In this document: positions 7,735 through 14,035 of the stretch, piece after piece | Layout: every line of letters begins with the position of its first letter | Position numbering within the stretch: position 1 is the stretch's first letter | Assembly (NCBI GenBank): GCA_946183755.1 | Contig: CAMHCZ010000021.1 | Coordinates: 1-15,775 of the forward strand | DNA length: 15,775 nucleotides | Direction of reading: 5' to 3' | DNA from: an uncultured bacterium | GTDB lineage: Bacteria > Bacteroidota > Bacteroidia > Bacteroidales > Paludibacteraceae | Notes under the pieces: model-generated | Database searches by the model: none | The model's input: only the letters and a program-made list of their open reading frames with translations | Told to the model about the DNA's origin: nothing | Program-made: the position numbers and the translations under genes

Positions 7735-9447
7735 ATGAGTACAGAACTTAGTGAGCAGGAGTTGCAGCGCAGACAAAGTCTGGAATCCTTGCGTGCGATG
7801 GGGATAAATCCATATCCAGCAGAAGAGTATAAGGTAACAGCATATTCACAAAATATAAAAGACGAGTTCAAGGACGGCGAGAACCCTGAAATATCGATAG
7901 CAGGACGTATAATGAGCCGTCGAATAATGGGCAAGGCTTCGTTTGTGGAGCTTCAGGACTCAAAGGGCAGAATACAGGTTTATGTGAGCCGCGATGATAT
8001 AAACACAGAGGCGTGCCCGGATATGTACAACGTCGTATTCAAGAAACTGCTTGATATAGGCGATTTCGTCGGCATAAAGGGATTTGTGTTCAGAACACAG
8101 ACTGGCGAGATTTCTGTTCATGCTAAGGAGCTTACTGTGCTCAGCAAGTCGTTGCGTCCGCTGCCGATAGTGAAGTATAAGGACGGTGTGGCATACGACA
8201 AGTTTGATGACCCAGAGCTTCGTTATCGTCAGAGATATGTTGACTTGGTGGTGAACGACGGAGTCAAGGATACATTCCTTCAGCGTGCGACCGTTGTGCG
8301 CACACTGCGTAAGGTGCTCGATGAGGCTGGCTATACCGAAGTGGAAACCCCAACACTGCAGATGATTGCAGGTGGAGCGTCAGCACGACCATTTATAACG
8401 CACTTCAACGCCCTTGATCAGGATATGTACATGCGTATCGCCACAGAGCTTTATCTGAAGCGACTCATTGTTGGCGGTTTCGAGGGGGTTTACGAAATAG
8501 GCAAGAACTTCCGCAACGAGGGCATGGACCGCAACCATAACCCTGAGTTCACTTGCATGGAGCTTTATGTGCAGTACAAGGACTACAACTGGATGATGTC
8601 GTTCACAGAGAAACTGCTGGAAACAATATGTATAGCAGTGAACGGCAAGCCAGAGCGCGAGATTGACGGCAATGTCGTTTCGTTCAAGGCTCCTTACCGT
8701 CGCTTGCCTATCCTTGAGGCCATTCAAGAAAAGACAGGCTTCGACTGCAACGGCAAGACCGAGGAGGAAATACGCGACTTCTGCAAGTCCAAAGGCATGG
8801 ACGTGGACGAGACAATGGGCAAAGGTAAGCTCATCGACGAACTCTTCGGCGAGTTCTGCGAGGGCACATTCATCCAGCCTACATTCATAACAGACTATCC
8901 AGTAGAGATGTCGCCGCTGACAAAGATGCACCGCTCTAAGCCAGGACTGACAGAACGTTTCGAGCTGATGGTTAACGGCAAGGAGCTGGCTAACGCATAT
9001 TCCGAGCTTAACGACCCAATCGACCAGGAGGAGCGCTTCATAGAGCAGATGAAGCTCGCTGACAAGGGCGACGACGAGGCGATGATTATCGACCAGGACT
9101 TCCTGCGTGCTTTACAGTATGGAATGCCTCCAACATCAGGTATCGGAATCGGTATCGACCGTCTGACAATGCTCATGACCGGCAAGACATTCATCCAGGA
9201 GGTGATCTTGTTCCCTCAGATGAAGCCAGAGAAGAAGCCAGTGAAGGACTCAGCCGACAAATACACAGAAATAGGAATCGCAGAAGAGTGGGTTGAGCCG
9301 TTGCAGAAAATGGGCTTCGACCAGGTGGCTAAACTGAAGGGACTGAATCCAAACAAGTTGTTCCAGGATATGTGCGGATACAACAAGAAGAACAAGCTCG
9401 GTCTTCAGAATCCATCGAAGGAAGACATTGAGAACTGGGTGAAATAA
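7735..9447 (+). CDS. lysS: Lysyl-tRNA synthetase, class II
   Basis: The product charges tRNA-Lys with lysine using ATP, in the cytosol. At 570 residues it is longer than the roughly 505 of the E. coli enzyme; the extra 65-70 residues are at the C-terminus (EEWVEPLQKMGFDQVAKLKG onward) and are typical of Bacteroidales LysRS. The N-terminal OB-fold anticodon-binding domain spans about residues 50-150 (ISIAGRIMSRRIMGKASFVE). Catalytic class II motifs are present: motif 1 near TVVRTLRKVLDEAGYTEVETP (about 186-206), motif 2 FRNEGMDRNHNPEFT (259-273) and motif 3 GIGIGIDRLTML (469-480, with the conserved Arg at 476). It is the first gene of a three-gene run with gpsA and pgi, with gaps of 27 and 26 bases. 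This order is familiar from Bacteroides and Prevotella genomes. Confidence 0.98.
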   Translation: MSTELSEQELQRRQSLESLRAMGINPYPAEEYKVTAYSQNIKDEFKDGENPEISIAGRIMSRRIMGKASFVELQDSKGRIQVYVSRDDINTEACPDMYNVVFKKLLDIGDFVGIKGFVFRTQTGEISVHAKELTVLSKSLRPLPIVKYKDGVAYDKFDDPELRYRQRYVDLVVNDGVKDTFLQRATVVRTLRKVLDEAGYTEVETPTLQMIAGGASARPFITHFNALDQDMYMRIATELYLKRLIVGGFEGVYEIGKNFRNEGMDRNHNPEFTCMELYVQYKDYNWMMSFTEKLLETICIAVNGKPEREIDGNVVSFKAPYRRLPILEAIQEKTGFDCNGKTEEEIRDFCKSKGMDVDETMGKGKLIDELFGEFCEGTFIQPTFITDYPVEMSPLTKMHRSKPGLTERFELMVNGKELANAYSELNDPIDQEERFIEQMKLADKGDDEAMIIDQDFLRALQYGMPPTSGIGIGIDRLTMLMTGKTFIQEVILFPQMKPEKKPVKDSADKYTEIGIAEEWVEPLQKMGFDQVAKLKGLNPNKLFQDMCGYNKKNKLGLQNPSKEDIENWVK

Positions 9448-9474
9448 CACGGAGTATAAACGAAAAGATATAAT

Positions 9475-10470
9475 ATGGGATTTCCAGGAACAGTAGCTGT
9501 GATGGGCGGAGGAAGCTGGGCGACTGCCATTGCCAAGATGGTGTTGTCAACTCAGCCAGAGATAATGTGGTACATGCGTCGTCAGGAGCAGATTGACGAC
9601 TTCAAACAGCAGAGCCGCAATCCTTCATACCTCACAGGCGTGAAATTCGATACATCTCGAATTCATTTCACATCAAAGATAAACGAGGTGGCAACAAAGG
9701 CAGACACGCTGATATTCGCCATGCCGTCGCCATTCCTCAAAAACCATCTCAAGAAACTCAGAAAGCCGATAAAGGACAAGTTCGTCATATCTGCCATAAA
9801 AGGTATCGTGCCGGACGAGAACATGATTATGACCGACTTCTTCCACCAGTGCTATGGCGTGCCGGAGGAGAATCTTGCTGTGCTTGCTGGTCCGAGCCAT
9901 GCCGAGGAGGTGGCTATGGAGCGCCTGAGTTATCTGACATTCGGATGCAAGGACAGAGAGAAGGGCAAGGAAGTGTGCAAGCTGTTCAACTCGCACTATA
10001 TAATATGCAACACGACCGACGATGTGCAAGGCATAGAGATAGGCTCAGTAATGAAGAACATAATGGCGATAGCTGCTGGAATATGCCACGGATTGAAGTA
10101 CGGCGACAACTTCCAGGCTGTGCTTATATCCAACGCTATAGCGGAAATCAAGCGTTTCTGCAATGCGGTATATCCGTTGCAGAGAAACATCGACGACTCC
10201 GCTTATCTTGGCGACCTGCTCGTTACCTCATACTCGAAATTCTCGAGAAACCGTCTGTTCGGAACCATGATAGGCAAGGGATATTCGGTTAAAGCCGCTC
10301 AGATAGAGATGGAGATGATAGCCGAGGGATATTACGCAGCCAAGTGTATCAGGGAGATGAACGACAATTACCACGTCGTGATGCCTATAACCGACGCTGT
10401 ATATAACATTCTCTATAACCACATATCTCCTGCCATCGAGATAAGAGAATTGGCTATAAAGCTCAGATAA
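9475..10470 (+). CDS. gpsA: NAD(P)H-dependent glycerol-3-phosphate dehydrogenase
   Basis: The product reduces dihydroxyacetone phosphate to sn-glycerol 3-phosphate, the backbone precursor of phospholipids, in the cytosol. At 331 residues it has normal family length. The N-terminal Rossmann nucleotide-binding motif reads VAVMGGGSWATAIAKM (about 8-22). The family signature AGPSHAEEVA lies at about 139-148, the catalytic lysine is in SVMKNIMAIAAGI (K194), and the substrate-side segment GDLLVTSYSKFSRNRLFG is intact. The ATG at 9475 is 27 bases after lysS, so it is probably co-transcribed with lysS and pgi. Confidence 0.97.
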   Translation: MGFPGTVAVMGGGSWATAIAKMVLSTQPEIMWYMRRQEQIDDFKQQSRNPSYLTGVKFDTSRIHFTSKINEVATKADTLIFAMPSPFLKNHLKKLRKPIKDKFVISAIKGIVPDENMIMTDFFHQCYGVPEENLAVLAGPSHAEEVAMERLSYLTFGCKDREKGKEVCKLFNSHYIICNTTDDVQGIEIGSVMKNIMAIAAGICHGLKYGDNFQAVLISNAIAEIKRFCNAVYPLQRNIDDSAYLGDLLVTSYSKFSRNRLFGTMIGKGYSVKAAQIEMEMIAEGYYAAKCIREMNDNYHVVMPITDAVYNILYNHISPAIEIRELAIKLR

Positions 10471-10496
10471 ATTGTCAAACCTTAAAATATAACACT

Positions 10497-11846
10497 ATGA
10501 AGAATATTACACTTTCAGTAGAAAAGGTTTTGGGTTTCATACCTCAGGAGAAGATCAACTCATGCGCCGACGCTGTGGCTAAGGCTCAGGCTGCGCTTGA
10601 GGATGGAACAGGAAAGGGAAACGACTTCCTCGGATGGTTGCATCTGCCATCTTCTATCACTGACGCTGACCTCAAGGACTTGGAAGACACAGCAAAAGGT
10701 CTGAGAGAAAGTTGCGAAGCTGTTGTAGTGGCAGGAATCGGAGGCAGCTATCTCGGCGCAAAGGCTGTGATAGAGGCTCTGCAGAGTTCTTTCCAATGGC
10801 TCAAGGAGAAGAAAGGTCCAGTTATCCTTTTCGCGGGAAATAACATTTCGGAGGATTACTTGGCTGAACTGCTTGACCTGCTCAAAGGCAAGAAGTTCGG
10901 CATTATAAACATATCAAAGTCGGGAACAACAACAGAGACCGCTCTGACTTTTCGCCTTCTTAAGACTCTGCTCGAGCAGCAGGTTGGCAAGGACGAGGCA
11001 AGAAAGAGAATCGTGGCTATAACCGACTCAAGCAAGGGCGCTCTGCGCAAACTCTCAACACAGGAAGGCTACAAGACATTCGTCATTCCTGACAATGTGG
11101 GCGGACGTTTCTCTGTGCTCACCCCAGTTGGATTGCTGCCAATCGCAGTCGCAGGATTTGACATCCGTGCTTTGGTGGCTGGTGCTGTGGAGATGGAGAA
11201 CAAGTGCGCAAACAGCGTGAAGTTCGAGGAGAACCCAGCTGCTGTTTATGCGGCTACACGCAACCTCCTTTACAAGGACGGCAAGAAGATAGAGATACTC
11301 GTGAATTACCATCCTAAGCTCCACTTCCTCGCAGAGTGGTGGAAGCAGCTCTACGGCGAGAGCGAGGGCAAGGACAAGAAGGGACTGTTCCCTGCGTCTG
11401 TGGATTTCACAACCGACCTGCACTCTATGGGACAGTGGATTCAGGACGGCGAGAGAATAATCTACGAGACAGTGATTTCTGTGGAGACTCCTGTCAAGAA
11501 ACTTGAGTTCCCAAGCGACGCAGAGAACCTCGACGGACTGAACTTCCTCGCAGGAAAGAGAATCGACGAAGTGAACAAGATGGCAGAGCTGGGCACACAG
11601 ATAGCCCACGTGGACGGCGGTGTGCCAAACATCCACATCTCAGTGCCAGAACTGACTGAGGCTTACATCGGTCAGTTGATTTACTTCTTCGAGAAGGCTT
11701 GCGGCATAAGCGGTTATCTGCTTGGCGTCAACCCATTCGACCAGCCGGGCGTTGAGGCTTACAAGAAGAACATGTTTGCGCTGCTCGAGAAGCCTGGATA
11801 TGAGGCAGAAACAGCAGCTATGAAGGCAAGACTTGGAAAGAAATAA
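10497..11846 (+). CDS. pgi: Glucose-6-phosphate isomerase
   Basis: The product interconverts glucose 6-phosphate and fructose 6-phosphate in glycolysis and gluconeogenesis. At 449 residues it belongs to the shorter bacterial type of PGI. It has two SIS sugar-phosphate domains: the first with AGIGGSYLGAKAV (about 79-91) and the phosphate loop SKSGTTTET (about 140-148), the second after the QDGERIIYETVISV region. The C-terminal signature is GYLLGVNPFDQPGVEAYK. It is the last gene of the lysS-gpsA-pgi run and is followed 24 bases later by a strong intrinsic terminator, which marks the end of the core-metabolism operon. Confidence 0.98.
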   Translation: MKNITLSVEKVLGFIPQEKINSCADAVAKAQAALEDGTGKGNDFLGWLHLPSSITDADLKDLEDTAKGLRESCEAVVVAGIGGSYLGAKAVIEALQSSFQWLKEKKGPVILFAGNNISEDYLAELLDLLKGKKFGIINISKSGTTTETALTFRLLKTLLEQQVGKDEARKRIVAITDSSKGALRKLSTQEGYKTFVIPDNVGGRFSVLTPVGLLPIAVAGFDIRALVAGAVEMENKCANSVKFEENPAAVYAATRNLLYKDGKKIEILVNYHPKLHFLAEWWKQLYGESEGKDKKGLFPASVDFTTDLHSMGQWIQDGERIIYETVISVETPVKKLEFPSDAENLDGLNFLAGKRIDEVNKMAELGTQIAHVDGGVPNIHISVPELTEAYIGQLIYFFEKACGISGYLLGVNPFDQPGVEAYKKNMFALLEKPGYEAETAAMKARLGKK

Positions 11847-11870
11847 ATATTTTTCTTGTAGAATAATGAC

Positions 11871-11903
11871 AAGCGCTGTGGAGAAATCCGCAGCGCTTTT
11901 TTT
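11871..11903 (+). terminator. Intrinsic terminator after pgi
   Basis: AAGCGCTGTGG (11871-11881) pairs with CCGCAGCGCTT (11888-11898) with one wobble, around a six-base loop, followed by a run of seven T. A strong GC stem and T tract, 24 bases beyond the pgi stop. Confidence 0.93.
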
Positions 11904-11938
11904 GTGTCTAAGTGATGCCGTGCTTTCATTTCTATTGT

Positions 11939-11946
11939 TATATTTG
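11939..11946 (+). promoter_or_regulatory. Candidate -7 element upstream of the structured region
   Basis: TATATTTG matches TAnnTTTG. No -33 TTTG is seen at proper spacing. Transcription from here would start near 11953 and give either a short RNA ending at the hairpin near 12131 or a leader of about 345 bases for the lipoprotein array. A second TATATTTG at 12139-12146 lies inside the structured element and is equally possible as the array promoter. Confidence 0.35.
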
Positions 11947-12053
11947 CACATATCAGGATGTGAAACCTCGAAAAAAAACATATTTAGAAAACAGAAAACA
12001 GTAAGATAGAAAAGACATATTGATAAAGCGTTTTAAGCTAAAATCTTGAGTTT

Positions 12054-12176
12054 GACTGAAACCTGAACAATTTTAGTTACCACACCAAGAACAAAGCCAA
12101 AAGACGCTCACGCTTCTCAGCGTGGGCTTTTGTTCGTATATATTTGGTGTGGTATAGGTAGTTCAGGACCTCAGTT
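12054..12176. ncRNA. Nested inverted-repeat element, candidate structured RNA or mini-element
   Basis: Successive arms pair around one centre: ACTGA 12055-12059 with TCAGT 12171-12175; CCTGAAC 12062-12068 with GTTCAGG 12161-12167; TACCACACCAA 12078-12088 with TTGGTGTGGTA 12144-12154 (perfect 11 bp); GAACAAAGCC 12089-12098 with GGCTTTTGTTC 12125-12135 (one bulge); and an inner hairpin. Internal loops separate the arms, giving a rod about 120 bases long. It could be a structured RNA (the long rod with a central bubble is loosely reminiscent of 6S RNA), a 5' leader regulator, or a miniature inverted-repeat element. I do not recognise a named family, and the strand is undecided because the structure is nearly symmetrical. 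Confidence 0.5.
12106..12131 (+). terminator. Terminator-like hairpin inside the structured element
   Basis: GCTCACGCT (12106-12114) pairs with AGCGTGGGC (12119-12127) with one wobble around a TCTC loop, followed by TTTTG. It could end a short upstream transcript or act as an attenuator before the lipoprotein array. The enclosing arms could compete with it. Confidence 0.55.
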
Positions 12177-12298
12177 ACTCAAATAGAAGCGAGAAAGTTC
12201 CACGCTTTTCTTTTGTCTATAAACCAGCCAGCACAGGAACTTGCGGAGGCATCTGAAAATCCGTGAAAAGAGTAGGGAAAAGAAAATTTTTTAGCGAT

Positions 12299-12367
12299 AT
12301 GAAAAAATTAATCTATCTACTTATGTCACTTTCGTTTGTGGCATTTGCGTCGTGCAGTGACGACAAA
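12299..12367 (+). repeat. Signal-peptide direct repeat, copy 1
   Basis: These 69 bases encode the lipoprotein signal peptide plus SDDK and differ from the gene 2 copy at only four positions. Copies 2 and 3 lie at 13136-13220 and 13963-14035. Confidence 0.85.
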
Positions 12368-13132
12368 GAGAATGAGCAGTCGGGACCAGGAAATGTCCCA
12401 GAAAACAGTTCTTCAGTTCTTTCTTCTTCTGGCAAGGAAAAAGGACATTCTTATGTTGACCTCGGCTTGCCATCAGGTACTCTTTGGGCGACTTGTAACG
12501 TTGGCGCAGCCACTCCGCAGGATTATGGTAATTATTATGCTTGGGGCGAGATCACAACGAAGGAGGAGTATTCATGGAATACCTACAAGTACGGAAGTGG
12601 TCTTCTCCTGATGACCAAGTACTGCGACAATAGTGAATGTGGTAAGGATGGCTTCACTGATAACAAAACAACTCTTGAACTTTCAGACGATGCGGCTTAT
12701 ATGAACTGGGGCGGCAAGTGGCGCATGCCAACCAAGGCACAGCAGGACGAGCTTTACGACCAGTGCTATTGGGTATGGACAGAGAGCTACAACAACTTAA
12801 ATGTAGCTGGCTATATAGTGTATAAAGCAAAGAATTCAAGTGACAAGGGAGTGAAAGTGTATTCAAGCGGAGCTCCGTCTTCTTCATACACCCTTTCTGA
12901 CGCTCATATTTTTCTGCCAGCTGCGGGCGTTCGCAGTAATGGCACCCTCATCGTTGACGACCTCTACGGTGCCGGGTCTAACGGCTTCTATTGGTCCTCG
13001 TCGCTGCAAGATGACCTTCCGTCTGGCGCGTGGTACGTCAACTTCCATTCAGGTAGCGTGTACTACAACGGCGGCTACGGTGTCCGCCTCTACGGTGCGT
13101 CTGTGCGCGCGGTGATTTCTGGAAATAAGTGA
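12299..13132 (+). CDS. Surface lipoprotein with one FISUMP-type domain (array gene 1)
   Basis: This 277-residue protein starts with a lipoprotein signal peptide; the lipidated cysteine is C19 in FVAFASC, followed by SDDKE, which resembles the acidic surface-export signal of Bacteroidota lipoproteins. After a Ser-rich linker, residues about 48-273 match the Fibrobacter succinogenes major paralogous domain, thought to have a C-type-lectin-like fold. Landmarks are YVDLGLPSGTLWATCNVG, DYGNYYAWGE, WGGKWRMPT (137-145), IFLPAAG, FYWSSSL and SVRAV. The 60 residues before SVRAV are hypervariable between the copies. The ATG at 12299 is preferred over an upstream in-frame GTG at 12263 because it begins the signal peptide and matches genes 2 and 3. 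It is the first of three tandem paralogues. The ligand is unknown; display at the cell surface is an inference. Confidence 0.88.
   Translation: MKKLIYLLMSLSFVAFASCSDDKENEQSGPGNVPENSSSVLSSSGKEKGHSYVDLGLPSGTLWATCNVGAATPQDYGNYYAWGEITTKEEYSWNTYKYGSGLLLMTKYCDNSECGKDGFTDNKTTLELSDDAAYMNWGGKWRMPTKAQQDELYDQCYWVWTESYNNLNVAGYIVYKAKNSSDKGVKVYSSGAPSSSYTLSDAHIFLPAAGVRSNGTLIVDDLYGAGSNGFYWSSSLQDDLPSGAWYVNFHSGSVYYNGGYGVRLYGASVRAVISGNK
12929..13114 (+). other. Hypervariable domain end of array gene 1
   Basis: The segment between GCTGCGGGC and the end of the GCGGTG block holds fixed codons (CTC, TAT TGG TCN TCG TCG CTG, GCG TGG, TTC, GTG, CGC GCG) separated by codons that differ in every copy. By hand count about 37 of 41 variable codons end in C or T. 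The matching segments are 13773-13940 in gene 2 and 15269-15463 in the second domain of gene 3. Confidence 0.6.
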
Positions 13133-13135
13133 AAC

Positions 13136-13220
13136 TTAAAAACTGAATACTATGAAAAAATTAATCTATTTACTTATGTCACTTTCGTTTGTGGCATTTG
13201 TGTCGTGTAGTGACGACAAG
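13136..13220 (+). repeat. Signal-peptide direct repeat, copy 2
   Basis: This copy includes the upstream bases TTAAAAACTGAATACT before the ATG, shared with copy 3 but not with copy 1. That suggests the duplicated unit began before the start codon. Copies 2 and 3 are 827 bases apart. Confidence 0.85.
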
Positions 13221-13955
13221 GCGTTATCAGAAAGCGGTAGCAATAGTGACTCTAACGGCAATGTTTCTGCCGTTTCCGTTTACAAATCTGGTACAGAGGA
13301 TGGTCACGACTATGTTGACCTCGGTTTGACTTCTGGTACACTTTGGGCAACAGCCAACGTGGGTGCAAAAACACCGCAAGACTATGGCAACTATTACGCT
13401 TGGGGCGAAACTACAACAAAGGCAAACTACAGTTTGAGCACCTATCTTGACGGCAACATAGCAAGGGAATCCGACTGCGGAACAGACAAGGATGCCCTTA
13501 AAGGTGTGACCGACATAGTCGGCACGCAGTATGATGCAGCCCAAGCCAATTGGGGTGGCAAGTGGCGAATGCCTACAAAGGCTCAGCAGGACGAACTCCG
13601 CAGCGAGTGCTATTGGGTATGGACAGAGAGCTATAACGGCTCAGACTTGAGAGGTTACATTGTCTATAAAGCAAAGAATTCAAGTGACAAGGGGAAACAG
13701 GTTAACTCAGGTGCTACTCCATCATCTTCGTATACACTTAGTGATGCTCACCTTTTCCTGCCTGCTGCGGGCGCTCGCAGCGCCAGCAGCCTCATGTCTG
13801 CTGGCGCTTACGGCTACTATTGGTCTTCGTCGCTGGATAATGACTATCCGCTATTCGCGTGGGATATCTACTTCGATTTAGACTTCGTGGATAGCTACCG
13901 CGGCTTATTTCGTTACTCTGGTCAGTCGGTTCGCGCGGTTATTCCCGGGAAATAA
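13152..13955 (+). CDS. Surface lipoprotein with one FISUMP-type domain (array gene 2)
   Basis: This 267-residue paralogue of the preceding gene lies 19 bases downstream. The signal peptide is almost identical in DNA and protein (C19, then SDDKA), so it should also be a surface lipoprotein. Domain landmarks are YVDLGLTSGTLWATANVG, YGNYYAWGETTTK, WGGKWRMPTKAQQDEL, LFLPAAGAR, YYWSSSL, FAWDIYF and SGQSVRAV. The middle of the domain is of a different subtype from gene 1: it carries DGN-DCGTDKD-DIVGTQYDAA where gene 1 carries YKYG-TKYC-GKDGFTD. Two stretches of 28 and 29 identical bases shared with gene 1 (13606-13633 and 13665-13693) suggest recent shared ancestry or gene conversion. The C-terminal 50-60 residues are again highly divergent. 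Confidence 0.87.
   Translation: MKKLIYLLMSLSFVAFVSCSDDKALSESGSNSDSNGNVSAVSVYKSGTEDGHDYVDLGLTSGTLWATANVGAKTPQDYGNYYAWGETTTKANYSLSTYLDGNIARESDCGTDKDALKGVTDIVGTQYDAAQANWGGKWRMPTKAQQDELRSECYWVWTESYNGSDLRGYIVYKAKNSSDKGKQVNSGATPSSSYTLSDAHLFLPAAGARSASSLMSAGAYGYYWSSSLDNDYPLFAWDIYFDLDFVDSYRGLFRYSGQSVRAVIPGK
13773..13940 (+). other. Hypervariable domain end of array gene 2
   Basis: This segment aligns with the gene 1 segment through the same landmark codons. Variable codons mostly end in C or T (about 30 of 35), with exceptions such as ATG, CTA and two TTA codons. It is a few codons shorter than the gene 1 version in the first variable block. Confidence 0.6.
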
Positions 13956-13962
13956 GTAAAAA

Positions 13963-14035
13963 TTAAAAACTGAATACTATGAAAAAATTAATCTATTTGC
14001 TTATGTCACTTTCGTTTGTGGCATTTGCGTCGTGT
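13963..14035 (+). repeat. Signal-peptide direct repeat, copy 3
   Basis: It is identical to copy 2 over the 16 bases before the ATG and nearly identical through the signal peptide, diverging after the cysteine codon. It forms a homology block able to support recombination within the array. Confidence 0.85.

Larger units (their letters stand above)
11904..12298. other. Gene-free 395-bp region between pgi and the lipoprotein array
   Basis: No convincing open reading frame lies here on either strand. It contains a candidate -7 box (11939-11946), an A-rich stretch (about 11966-12020), a nested inverted-repeat element (12054-12176) with a terminator-like hairpin inside it, and a further 120 bases before the first lipoprotein ATG in which I see nothing clear. 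It marks the boundary between the core operon and the accessory array. Confidence 0.7.

Noticed and set aside
8380..8931. A 183-codon minus-strand open frame opposite lysS.
   Set aside because: It is antisense to class II synthetase motifs and its translation shows no family features.
11055..11636. A 193-codon minus-strand open frame opposite pgi.
   Set aside because: It is a shadow of a GC-rich coding region, with no motif or start context.
12178..12230. A partial inverted repeat around AAGCGAGAAAG and CTTTTCTTTTG before array gene 1.
   Set aside because: Pairing is interrupted and mostly AT, weaker than expected for a real terminator or operator.
12263..12298. Upstream GTG start for array gene 1, adding 12 residues.
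   Set aside because: The added residues (VKRVGKRKFFSD) would precede a complete signal peptide, and the two paralogues start at the equivalent of the ATG at 12299.
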